DNA of 64,000 nucleotides from Yponomeuta sedellus. Taxonomy: Eukaryota > Arthropoda > Insecta > Lepidoptera > Yponomeutidae. Of the stretch, positions 1-9,690 are shown one piece after another. A model generated the notes under the pieces. That model ran no database searches. It was given only the letters and a program-made list of their open reading frames with translations, and had not been told where the DNA came from. The position numbers and the translations under genes were made by a program. The stretch lies in the NCBI GenBank assembly GCA_934045075.1, contig OW203731.1:12501198-12565197 (forward strand). Reading direction: 5' to 3'. The first letter of the stretch is position 1. Every line of letters begins with the position of its first letter.

Positions 1-2
1 GA

Positions 3-968
3 GGAAGTAGTGATTTGAAGTACATAAACAGAAAGGGCGGTACAATACTTCTACATGCCGGACATCAATTTACAAAAAAATCTTTGTATAAAAGTGGAGC
101 AGTCGTATGGGAATGCCACTTACGAAAGAAAAACAAGTGTACTGGTACATTAAAGATTAAAGTAAGTATTTAAAAACACATTATTTTGAATTGATTTTAT
201 TTATCAACGATGACGTGTGGTCTATACTTAATCTATATATTTTATTTATTTATAGGACAGGCAGATATTAGCAGAAAGTTCCCATTCATGTACACCGGAT
301 TTTAATAAAAATGTACTTGATAGTTACATGGAAGATTGCAAGAAAAAAATCATATCAGCGGATGTACCAGCCATACCGACAGTTTTCAATGCAACCATAT
401 CTGAAATCAAAGACTTAGGACTTGACAAGGTAATTGCGCTTCCTAAATATGAAAGCAAGAAAACTTCTCTTTATCGCCACAGAAATTCCACTTTTCGTGT
501 TCAAAGAACACTTTTTGATGATATTCAAAATGTTACAATACCTCCCAAGTTTGAAAATTTTGATACTAGCAGATTATTGTGAGGGTAGTACACGAATAAT
601 CGTGTTTTGTTCTGAGGAGGCAAAAAATAGAATGGCAAATCTTAAGGACTTTTTTGGTGATGAAACTTTTAAAAGTTGCATCGCTGTCACAATTTTTTAC
701 AATTCATGCCGATTTAGGAAGCGACTATGACAGCACTGCACTATCTCCATTAGTTTACGCTTTAATGACGGATAGAAAAAAAAAAACATATGAAATTCTT
801 TTCAGTATTATAAAATCGCAAATTCCTGGCTGGAATCCATCGTCTTTTACTTGCGATTTCGAGGAAGCAACCATGTCTGCAATAAAGGAACTTTTTCTTT
901 TTCGACGTAGAGTTCTGGGCCGCAACTGTTTAGTAAAGTCTGTTAAAAATTGTTTGCCATCGACACCC
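3..968 (+). pseudogene. FLYWCH zinc-finger / MULE-type transposase remnant
   Basis: Enters from the left edge. Exon 1 (3-161) encodes a FLYWCH-like zinc finger: VVWEC, then a Cys eight residues on. The zinc site is completed in exon 2 (from 256) by SSHSC, giving W-x-C, C, H-x-C spacing (the family usually has H-x-H). Exon 2 continues in frame to a stop at 580-582, passing LPKYESKKTSLYRHRN, a segment typical of MULE-like proteins. The reading then jumps frame near 560 (LADYCEGSTRIIVFCSEE...DFFGDETFK, around the first catalytic Asp) and again near 685 (FTIHADLGSDYDS...LVYAL, CDFEEA, around the second Asp). Similarity decays after about 900. Two frameshifts mean it is dead. The family assignment is by recognition of motifs; a domesticated FLYWCH gene is less likely given the decay. 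Confidence 0.75.
162..255 (+). other. Intron within the FLYWCH/MULE remnant
   Basis: Starts gtaagtatt and ends ttatttatag. Removing it joins the two halves of the zinc-binding motif in phase 0, which strongly supports a real former intron of 94 bases. Confidence 0.75.
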
Positions 969-1860
969 TAAGAAGTATAAAATTATTTATCTATAAACAT
1001 CCAAGGTAGTAATTGTAGAAAGTCTAGCTTCCGGTAAAATGCATAATCATGAACTATCGATTATTTTAATACAAATACATATAATTATTATTCCACAACA
1101 TATTATTTCCAAAACATTACATAGTTTTAATAAGCTTTTGCGTTGCTCAATAATCCTGACGTTCAGCTATATTACCTCAATTACTTGCTTCCACTTGAAA
1201 GAGAATGAAGAATTATGCACAAATGCAAAGTAGACTCTAAAATTACTTTGAAGTAGCATCAAAGAGCTCAATTACAGAGAACGCTGTAGAAATTAAGCAG
1301 TGGAGCTAAATCTGAATGGGCATTACACGGGGCAAAATCGACTATAACATCAAAGTAACGAAGTAGGCTATTTCAGGCCGAAATTTTATGTGCCTCGAAT
1401 CGAAACACCATTTTATTGTGTTTGTAAGAAAATAGGTCTTTTACGAGCATCGGTTCTGCATCCAAAGTATTTGGAAGGCGTTCTTTAGAATCAATTCCAC
1501 CTATGTCTGTTGAATCTCTTGGATAGATCCCTATCCGTAAAACCAAAGCTACATAAATATACACTAGTTTTCCCCGTTGTTCTACAGGGTGTCACGGAAT
1601 TTGTTAGCAAAAGTTTTAGAAGACATTCTGACGATGATTTAATACCCGTGGTAATAAAAAAATGGTGAGTACAAGTCATTTTTCTTTTACCAACTATTAC
1701 TTCACTTCTCATAAGCAGATAAAAAGTCATAAAAATTAATATGGTTAAGGCACCATTAATAAATATTTACATTGTTTGCATAACCACATATTATGCATTT
1801 ATGTTTAAAGTAAAAAAAAATATTTTCACTGCCGCAATACTTTGTACCGCTTTGATTTGT
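969..1860. other. No recognised gene
   Basis: AT-rich. Short open frames on both strands (for example minus 1373-1564 and 1491-1730) show no family I recognise. The DNA may be further decayed transposon sequence adjoining the MULE remnant. Confidence 0.4.
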
Positions 1861-1925
1861 GATTACAGTAACATTACTTAGATTTAAGAAATCAAGTGTT
1901 CTCTATCTATCTATCTATCTACATT
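1861..1925 (+). repeat. LINE 3' tail ending in (TCTA)n
   Basis: The words attacttagatttaag and aagtgttctctatctatc are shared with 55130-55210, where the same tail is longer and contains gtgcaataaagtg. This is the 3' UTR style of CR1/Jockey-like LINEs in Lepidoptera, with a short tandem repeat replacing poly(A). The copy here has lost the middle of the tail. Confidence 0.5.
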
Positions 1926-2690
1926 TACGAAACAAATGTTGAAAATCGCAATTAACTACAATATTAGTAACACTGTTTTTGAAGACGGAAAGAACATTCC
2001 TTTAAAATGTTGCAAACGATTTAAATTCACCCTGTAGTGAGCCAGCAATGAATCTGGGCGACAGAAGTTGGCACGCGACCATCTGATGCAAGATACATTA
2101 GACGTCACGTAAGTGATGTGTGCCACACAACTACACAGACAGACAGTAACACCTCCCCTATCGTAAGCTAAACAAAACGCGCTTATTAAAAAAAGAGCTA
2201 ATTACATAAAATAAATGTTTGATCATCAACAACATTCTGAAAAAGAATCGTTCGATCAACCGACATTATTTTTGTGAGCAAAATAAAAGAGAGCAGCCTC
2301 ACGCAGCAAAAGTGCAATAACACCTCTTTACACCATTTTTATTGCTTTTTTATCTATAATTTTCAAATATTTTAATTACGTCACACATATTTCGATTTCC
2401 CTCATTTTTCATCATTACAACTTTACCCTTCGACCAGATCTGACTAATTTACTTGCTTATCCGTTTTTATCCAGTTTTCTGTTTTATTGTTAATAATACT
2501 ATACAAATAAAGCCACAATTAAAGTCGTACCAGTTTCTATTATTTATCAAAGATATACAACGTTACAAACTTGTCGACTTTTAATTACCTTAGTCTTTAA
2601 ACATAAATATCAAACTTACTCAGCAAATTACAATATAAATCAATTAAAGAATATTATTCAAAATTTTACAGAAACTATGACTTGCTAAAA
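1926..2690. other. No recognised gene
   Basis: AT-rich DNA with no long frame on either strand and no repeat family I can name. Confidence 0.4.
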
Positions 2691-2694
2691 GTTG

Positions 2695-2755
2695 CAAGTA
2701 AAACTAGGTGTCCATTACAAAGTCTAGATCATTTTACAGAAAAAATGAACAAATA
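2695..2755 (-). repeat. Fragment of LINE-like family E
   Basis: The words aactaggtgtccatta and tctagatcatttt recur at 9460-9510 and 57967-58010, which are longer copies. The strand is set by analogy with those copies. Confidence 0.5.
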
Positions 2756-2939
2756 GACATCGTGGGTTAGCTTGAAGAAAATACTATCTACTATTAAACT
2801 CATCTTTGTACAAATTTGTTTTTTTGTGCAATAAAAAATTTTCCTTAATTCATTCAATATTATATTCTTTCGATATCTGTATATTTATTAAATATATTGT
2901 GGTCATTCAACATTTATAACAATTTAATATATTCCAACT

Positions 2940-3140
2940 GGCGGTAGGTAGAGTTTGCTTACAATCTAACGAAATGGTTTTAAAATTTCTAAGACGAGGA
3001 ACGATGAGGGTATTCTACTGCACTGTAATATTTATTTATTATAATATTGTATACTTAATTCCTTATGCTATTTAACATCCATTAAAACAAACACCTAGCT
3101 AATATGCAGTAGGTAGAGTTTGCACACGATCAAACGAAAT
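2940..3140 (+). repeat. Two imperfect direct repeats
   Basis: The word gtaggtagagtttgc is followed by an aacgaaatgg word at 2943-2977, and again at 3107-3142, about 163 bases apart. The DNA between is unique AT-rich sequence. The nature is unknown. Confidence 0.5.
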
Positions 3141-3920
3141 GGAATAACGTTCCAAAAATATCTTTACGATTGTTCAATTATTGGCCAAGAAAAGCTTTGA
3201 ACAACTCGAACAAATCATCCACGTTACATTAGGAATCATGTAGTTATTGACAAGGAAGAAAAGCAATTTTCGATGTTTGAATGTCTGAAATTATGAGAAT
3301 TTCGCAAGATCAATATATTCGATATTCGTAACATGAGAAAGAACAAGAAAAGTTAACACAACACCATACATAAACGTATAGCTACAAAGAGCTCTTTAGT
3401 CTTCTTTCGAGGCTTGTGAAAGAGGAGAGTTTATATTTTTATATTAAGTGTTTTTCCGGTCAAGCAAATCTCCGAACCAAATCTATATGATAGTTTCTGC
3501 TCTCCTGCGGAAAACGGGAAATAATAAAATGCTGTTACTGATATTATGTAACTGTACCTTAACAGTACGGTAGCGAGATGGATTCCACATGTTGTATCAT
3601 TTTGATTGGCAGGTAGTAAAGATGAATGCCGTAGAGGAATGTGAGCAATCTCGCAGCATTACATACGATATTTGTCCGCATCGCTTCATGCCAACTTACT
3701 GGCCAATGGTCTTCCTACATTAAGTATGTGCCGTGGAATCGATGTTATTGGACTCCAATTCTTGAGGCCGATCGATTCACACTTCGTGCGGCTTAGGACT
3801 GTGCGTTAAACGACTGTTTTTGCCATAAATGTTACATTGTCCTACTCTCACATAGTGATTTTCGATCGCAACCTCCAAAAATCACTACTTATACGATTAA
3901 CAGATTTGTAAGACACTTTT
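3141..3920. other. No recognised gene
   Basis: No long reading frame and no recognisable repeat. Confidence 0.4.
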
Positions 3921-3924
3921 TGAA

Positions 3925-4070
3925 GCAGTAGTAGTCCAGTCAGTAGAACAATGGATTCGGAAGCGAGTGACCCAGGTTCCTTTACTAGTTACGAACATTG
4001 ACGTAGTACCAATACCTGACGCTAACTACAGGAAAACATGGTGAGGAAACCCGCGGGTTGTTTGCCTCTG
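3925..4070 (+). mobile_element. SINE family D copy (tRNA-derived)
   Basis: The head reads tagtccagtcagtagaac then a tggattcggaagc arm and gtgacccaggttcc, matching the tRNA-like head seen inverted at 31545-31625. The body has gtaccaatacctgacgctaac and aacatggtgaggaaacc, the family's central words. Its right part, beyond about 4070, is not recognisable as the usual body. Confidence 0.55.
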
Positions 4071-4865
4071 CACGTATTGTCTTATTTTTTCTGAGGGCTA
4101 GGCCGACTAAGCCATCAGGGTGGTATACGAGTAGGTGCTTAGCAAGCATAGTTCATCTAAAAAACAATCTTCCAGGCACTGCAACGTCCGAGTATCCCTT
4201 CGCCTATAAAAGGTGCCACAGGAAGCTGTGTAAATCATCTCATTACGTAATTGCAAACGTCAAAGTATTTTTTGTAAAAAATGATGTGCAAAAGAACACA
4301 TGACTTGGTTTAATCGGTGTCCGGTCGTCATAATCAATGGCTCTACTAAAGTACGCGCATTTTAGTAATGAAGCCAGCCTCTTTACATAAATTATTAGGC
4401 ATAGCGCTTAGCACATGAGTTACTCTATAAAGCATCTTTATGGCACCAATTTCATGAATGAATTAATACATTTCACCTGTACCTGGATTTACGGATTCTC
4501 ATTTCAACCTCGTAGTGTTTATAAGTGCACAATGTCAAACTGGATCGTAAAAGGAGGATCACTATAAGAAGGTACTTAAAGTGTTATGTTCTTGGACTAA
4601 TCTTGGAAATCTTGAGCAATGTTGCCGCAGTAATGGACCGAAATAGAATTTATCCACAGTGGCAAGGAGGCAATATGTGAGCAGTGGGTGTGAAATTATA
4701 AATATCTACTCCCGTCCCTTGGCTGGATTTAGACTAGCTCAATGTCATTACCTTCACAAAACTTGGAATTTGGAAGACTAAAACGCTTGGAAATGCTGTG
4801 AACGAATCACAAACACGTTAATACATATATTTTGCCCGATTCGTTCAAGATTCTACAAATAGAAT
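4071..4865. other. No recognised gene
   Basis: An 81-codon open frame at 4058-4303 has no recognisable features and overlaps the SINE end. Nothing else was identified. Confidence 0.4.
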
Positions 4866-4867
4866 TA

Positions 4868-5003
4868 TCGTTATCGTTATCAACCCTTGTATGTCCCCAC
4901 TGCTGCGGCACGGGTCTCTTCCTGCATCGCAGGAAAGTTAAGCCATACTCCACCACGGCGGCCAAGTCCGGGTTGGTCCATACTCCACCACGGGGGAGTA
5001 TTT
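4868..5003 (-). mobile_element. SINE family A, 5'-truncated
   Basis: This is the reverse complement of the family A 3' half: the tail side (cgttatcgttatcaaccc), then gcacgggtctcttcctgc, a catcgcagga word and ccaagtccgggttgg. The segment catactccaccacgg occurs twice (4951 and 4978), so this copy has a small internal duplication. Confidence 0.8.
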
Positions 5004-5626
5004 CAAATAGACTTATATCTAAAAAATATGAGTAAAAGGGAGAAAAATCTTAAAATGGCTTGCCTTGAAAAGCCTCTAACAAGACATGAAAGTATTTCTT
5101 GAAAGACAAAAATACTTTCAGCCAAATGAAAAGTATATAACATTTGAAGTTAAGAAGGATTATGTTGTCATTTCTTACGTACAGGTAATTCTTAGAAGAC
5201 GCATATTTCTCAAGGAAACCGACGGGTTCTATACTAGAGATGTACCTTTACCTGCACTGAGTAATGAATTCGGTCATTCCCCTCTAATGTTTTCTAAGGA
5301 AGAGCTGTGTAAGTGCATATACGATTAGTTCCGGGGTATGTTCGACTACCCAAAGATATAATTAAATCTACGTACAAGAAGACACGGTTGTTAATAGAGG
5401 CACTAATAATAGAGATAAATCCATTCATGCGGAGATTTTACACTGTATGGCAGATTTCAACATCCCACGCTTGAGTGTGATGTTACGCGCAAAGTCGCTT
5501 AAAAATAGGATTATATATTGATGTAAATACCTAGCTGGTTCTAACAAAAGTGAATTATTCGATTTAAAACTGGATTGAGATTTCGAGAGATTCAGCACAA
5601 TTTAATGTAAACTCCATTAATTTTAT
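5004..5626. other. No recognised gene
   Basis: An 80-codon open frame (5086-5328, plus) has unbiased composition but no recognisable domain, splice context or neighbour. It is not called as a gene. Confidence 0.35.
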
Positions 5627-5820
5627 AAAACCTATTTAGAGGCCAAAAATTCCACCCATGCCGGGAGTCGAACCCGCGACCTCTGGCTAACCTCTGGATA
5701 GCCAGAGGTCGCGGGTTCGAATCCCGGCATGGGTGGAATTTTTGGCCTCTAAATAGGTTTTTTAAAATTGTCCTTAGCACGGGTTAGTGCATTAAAAATA
5801 AAAATAGTATAATCGATTAA
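5627..5820 (+). mobile_element. Fold-back SINE family B copy
   Basis: Two arms, 5627-5689 and 5699-5761, are reverse complements over 63 bases with one mismatch, separated by only 9 bases. Each arm holds the 3' half of a tRNA-like sequence (box B ggttcgaatccc) followed by ggcatgggtggaattttt and the cctctaaatagg motif. The right arm continues into the family tail (ccttagcacgggttagtgc, then A-rich to about 5820). Both arms carry ggcctc where most copies have agcctc, so one arm was copied from the other. This is not a functional tRNA. Confidence 0.9.
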
Positions 5821-5980
5821 AATGTAAGGTTAAGGTAATGATTCGATCAGAGAAAATATATAGATTGCATATATAAATATGCGATCAGTGTATATCTGGA
5901 AATATTAAAAAAAGTTATATTTATATTGAGAGAGTGACCATAACGTCTCTTTCTAGAGTCTATTACTACGAGCTAAGCAC

Positions 5981-6085
5981 TAGAGTGCGTTTCACGAAAT
6001 AAGACCTTTGGATTCAGCAAATATAGTCCCTACTACATGGTGATAAGAATTCCTTGAAAGGTATTATAATGTGAAACGCACTCTA
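5981..6085. mobile_element. Short MITE with TA target duplication
   Basis: Terminal inverted repeats gagtgcgtttcac (5983-5995) and its exact complement (6071-6083) bound a 101-base element flanked on each side by TA. The TA duplication and short TIRs point to a Tc1/mariner-type non-autonomous element. There is no coding content. Confidence 0.7.
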
Positions 6086-6224
6086 CATCTCATTTCAATG
6101 CATTTTATTCTGTGAATGTTTCACTGATCGATTAACTTCTGCTATTCTGCGTCTTCTGCTCATGTTTTCAATTAAACATTACACAAAATAATTAAATATA
6201 TAACGGACAATATACTGTTCCACA

Positions 6225-6395
6225 ATTCAGTTCGGGAGGGCGTGGGTTCAAATTTCGGCATGTACCAATGACTTTGTTTTTTAGGTTTTGTACATTTGTA
6301 AGTTCAGTAGCAATACCACACGCTAACGTCGACTGCAAACCTACATGTTGTCTGAGTTAGCGCTTAAAATTGCCAATCCACGGTGGGCACGCGTG
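6225..6395 (+). mobile_element. SINE family D copy
   Basis: It has a degraded box B (gtgggttcaaatttcgg), then catgtaccaatgac, gtacatttgtaag, tagcaataccacacgctaac and the end word ccacggtgggcacgcg. All of these occur in reverse order and strand at 31318-31628. The left part of the tRNA head is missing. Confidence 0.65.
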
Positions 6396-6397
6396 TT

Positions 6398-6505
6398 ATA
6401 CAATACTTTATTGCACACGGAAAACACAAAAAAATACAATTTAAGAAAATACATGTACAAAGGCGAGGTTATCTGTGTGAGAGATTTCTTCCAGCAAACC
6501 TTGGG
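6398..6505 (-). repeat. CR1/Jockey-like LINE 3' UTR
   Basis: The reverse complement reads ctggaagaaatctc..., then cctcgcctttgtacatg, then a run ending in the ttgtgtgcaata-like tail. The same order is seen on the plus strand at 12190-12303. Confidence 0.6.
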
Positions 6506-7150
6506 GAGTCGGAGTGGAGATGTGAAACGGGGCTATGCACGTGCACAACATACACTACGTACTTTACACTTACACAGATATATCAAAATCTTACAAAATA
6601 AATGTCAACCCAAATAAAAAAAAATGTTAATGTTAATTAAGGGCCCGTGCCTTGCAAAGAAACATAATATAGGCTACGCAAAAAAAACAGTTCTAGGTGG
6701 CTTGCTTAAGTAACGACAATGTTTTGCGATTGTTCTCTAGCAGGATTTGCACACATTTGTAACTGTTACATCCAATGAGATCAATATAAGTACGAAAATG
6801 CAAATAGAAACGGTTGAACTTGCGAGCGGTTCAGTTGCATGCAGCCGCCACGGACACTTGGGCACGCCCGCGCAACTTGCTATGCACAAGACAATGCCCG
6901 GAGAAAGCCTCTTCATTGTCGGACGAACAACTTTTGCAGGAAGCATCTCATTGAGCCGATGTGATGACACACAGGAGAATGGGCGGCTGTCCTTAGAAAC
7001 TGCTAGTAGGCTTGTCGTTTCGCTTTACTAAGTTTTTTTCAATATAAACATTTTTGTTAATTGACGCTCCCGATGTAGCAGCGAAACAGTTTTGGTGTGC
7101 TTAGCTGGCTTTATTATGAATAACAATATAAGTATAAACTATGTAACATT
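6506..7150. other. No recognised gene
   Basis: Both strands are open around 6737-7031 (94 codons plus, 77 codons minus). The segment is locally GC-richer than its surroundings. I recognise neither product. Confidence 0.35.
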
Positions 7151-7389
7151 CCGTGTTTCGCAAGGCACGTTAAGCCGTTGGTGCGTTCATGTAATGGCAG
7201 TCGTTAAGCCATGTCAGAGGCCTCGTGGGCGGCTTGATGACTTCTGACAGTAAGGCCCGCCCTGTCTTACAATGGAACGGACAAGCGGACTTGGCTCCCG
7301 TGGTGGAGTATGGCCTAACCTTCCTTCGATACAGGAAGAGGCCCGTGCCCCAGCAGTGGGACACACGAGTACAAAGGGTTGATATCGAT
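7151..7389 (+). mobile_element. SINE family A, 5'-truncated
   Basis: Starts within the body at cgtgtttcgcaaggcac and runs through gcagtcgttaagccatg, tcagaggcct, acttctgacagtaaggc, a gtggtggagtatggcctaac word and gaggcccgtgccccagc, to the 3' end gggttgatatcgatg. Confidence 0.85.
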
Positions 7390-8482
7390 GTTCAAATTTG
7401 CCCAATTATAAAAAAAGTGGAGCAACGTAGTAACAACTATTTCTAAAAAATGGCAAAAACCTTCGTAACGATGGCAAGTAAAACGATGGGCAATCAAAGC
7501 GTCAAAAAACAAAGCCGCCGAAGCTCATTGATTCCACGTTAATTAATAACGGGACACCGGGCTCTGTTATTAATTTGTACCTACCGATTTGGATAACGGT
7601 ACAGTTAATTGCAATCAGTGGGACGAATGTGTAGGAGGACGTAAACTGCTATACAGTTTTCTAGTCGGCTTTATCTTGCACCCACTGCATTGTAATCTCC
7701 GAACTGTAAGAGTTCAAAGTTTTTCCTCAGCATTTTCGAACTCTCATAGTCACGCAGACATGGAGGTAAAATTAATTAACACGATTATTTACACTCACGA
7801 TCGGTATTGAGTAACAAGTGCTAAGTGTGGATCATGTTCATTTACATCAATCAAGTTTGTTTAAACAAAAAAGCAAACAATAGATATTTTGCCGTAAAGT
7901 CAGCCTTGCAGGTCTTATAGGTTGTTCGTTGCTGCTTAGTCCTCTAGTAGTTTAGTTAATAGCTTGTTTGAAGACGTTTTTTAAGTAATATATTTCTGAG
8001 TAAAGCCAAATATAGCTTTGTTTAGAAGTTGACCAATAAGTTTTATTTGAAAAGATCGATAAGAGAGATGTGGAATATGAACAGTCCACGTAAAAGGGTC
8101 ACTGTAGCTCCAGGCTAAGCTATTAGCCCACAAAAATAGTCTTATGAGTTTCATGAGGCCAGGCAGGATGGCGGAGGTTATACGAGTATATCACAAAACA
8201 TTTACAGCAGAAGATTACACACAATATTAATGTAAATATTGAGTTTTAAGAAGTTGTAGGTACTGTATCTTTGCAGTTTGAATTGGTTCCTCCTTTGCCA
8301 TCAAATTTCTGCGCCTTCAGAAGTAAAATAATCAAGTGATTATGGAGAGGATTGAATAAGATTGAGGGAAAGAATCGCGTTGATAGAAGAACGAAATCGT
8401 GGCTAAGTAACATTTTCTGTAGAGAATAGTTAAATTAGCCGCCGGTGAAGACCTGTTTCGTTTGTCAAGAAATACAAAGAAA
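7390..8482. other. No recognised gene
   Basis: Nothing identified. There is a 73-codon frame at 7589-7810 without features. Confidence 0.4.
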
Positions 8483-8483
8483 T

Positions 8484-8867
8484 ATAAAGAGCTCGTGGTC
8501 TAGTGAAACCGACTGATTGGAATCCATTACTTAAGCAAGTTGTTGCTTAACCGCGCCTGTTGAGGCGCGGTCAGGCACTGGATGGGTGACCATCCAGTGA
8601 CTACCGCTAGTGGTATTTCTTCCCAGGGCTTTCTTGCTTCGCAAGTTCGCCGTTGGCTGTCATGTAATGGCAGTCTTTAAGCCATGTCAGAGGCCTTATG
8701 GGCGGCTTGATAACTTCTGAAAGTAAGGCAGGCCACTGTCTTATAATCCTCCACCGACCCGGACTTGGCCCTTGTGGTGGAGTGTGGCCTAACCTTCCTG
8801 CGATGCAGGAAGAGACCCGTGCCCCAGCAGTGGGGACATACAAAGGGTTGATATCGATAAAGAGCTC
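8484..8867 (+). mobile_element. Full-length SINE family A with target duplication
   Basis: The element lies at about 8495-8856 between 11-base direct repeats (ataaagagctc at 8484-8494 and 8857-8867). The head gctcgtggtctagtg resembles a tRNA box A. It is followed by gcgcggtcaggcactgg and atgggtgacc, close to the internal control region of 5S rRNA. The body and 3' end (gggttgatatcgat) match the other copies. Between head and box C there is a small inverted duplication (ttgttgcttaaccgcgcc) absent from the copy at 20266-20613. Confidence 0.85.
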
Positions 8868-9420
8868 CCACTAATCGCCAACCTCCATCAATGGACATAT
8901 AAGGCACAAGGCGAGAGACAAGAAGAAAATAAAGGTTTTTGAATGCAGTAGAGGTCCTATAGTGAAAGCGGCTTGACTTGTAAATTAATAACGACAAAAA
9001 AAGACTTAAAAATATACAACAAAAATACCTGAATCTTAAGCAATGCGAAACGACGCGTCAGGGATGTTGATATCACACTCCCTTACAGTCAGAGCCGTTT
9101 CGAGCACGATATCGCGTAATATTATTACTCTCAGTGGTTTGATAATGTGGAACACAGCGATAACGATTTCTGTGCTGCATTGCATGTTTTACGTGGATCG
9201 ACCTTCTGATACCTGGGTAAGGTTCAGTCGTATGGCGATAGCGTCCGCCGCCCACTCGGGAAAGTTACGTGAGCTGGTGGAATGTTAATGGTCAGAGCAA
9301 TTATTGTGTTCCAGTAATGCCTTAGAAGACTGTCCGAAGGACATTTCGTCTGGTAGTGATTGTGAATAGCCCGATAGATGGAAGGAAAGCTCGTTAAAGT
9401 TATTTGAGTGAACAATAGAT
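8868..9420. other. No recognised gene
   Basis: Overlapping open frames on both strands (9043-9288 plus, 9073-9255 minus) have no recognisable product. Confidence 0.35.
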
Positions 9421-9690
9421 AGAAATGAAATGGTTTTCAAAGTAGCGCAGAAACTGCGGCTTAATGAGTCAAACTAAGTGTCCATTTCGAAATCTAGATC
9501 ATTTTGGAGAAAAATGAACAAAAAAACTCCAAAATTAGTCTTTTCAAAATCCTTAATTAACAGAGTTTACATAATTATTATAAAATATAGAGCTCATGCA
9601 TTGTACTGGCTTTAATTCGAGACACCATTGTCATCTAAATAATGCTTTAATGTGCCCTTTTGGCACAAAGTGTACTTTTTTAACTGCGTT
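9421..9690 (-). repeat. LINE-like family E copy (empty site for the 58-kb SINE)
   Basis: Words shared with 57893-58560 in the same order: agtagcgcag, ctgcggcttaatga, tctagatcattttgga, aaaaaactccaaa, gctttaattc and ccttttggcacaaag. The copy here lacks the SINE that splits the 58-kb copy. The aaatgaaatgg word at the left looks like the 3' tail of a LINE on the minus strand. Confidence 0.65.

Noticed and set aside
2940..3142. CRISPR-like or satellite array
   Set aside because: Only two imperfect copies, and the rest of the window indicates an insect genome.
6737..7031. Overlapping open frames on both strands
   Set aside because: Neither has recognisable features; a local base-composition effect is more likely.
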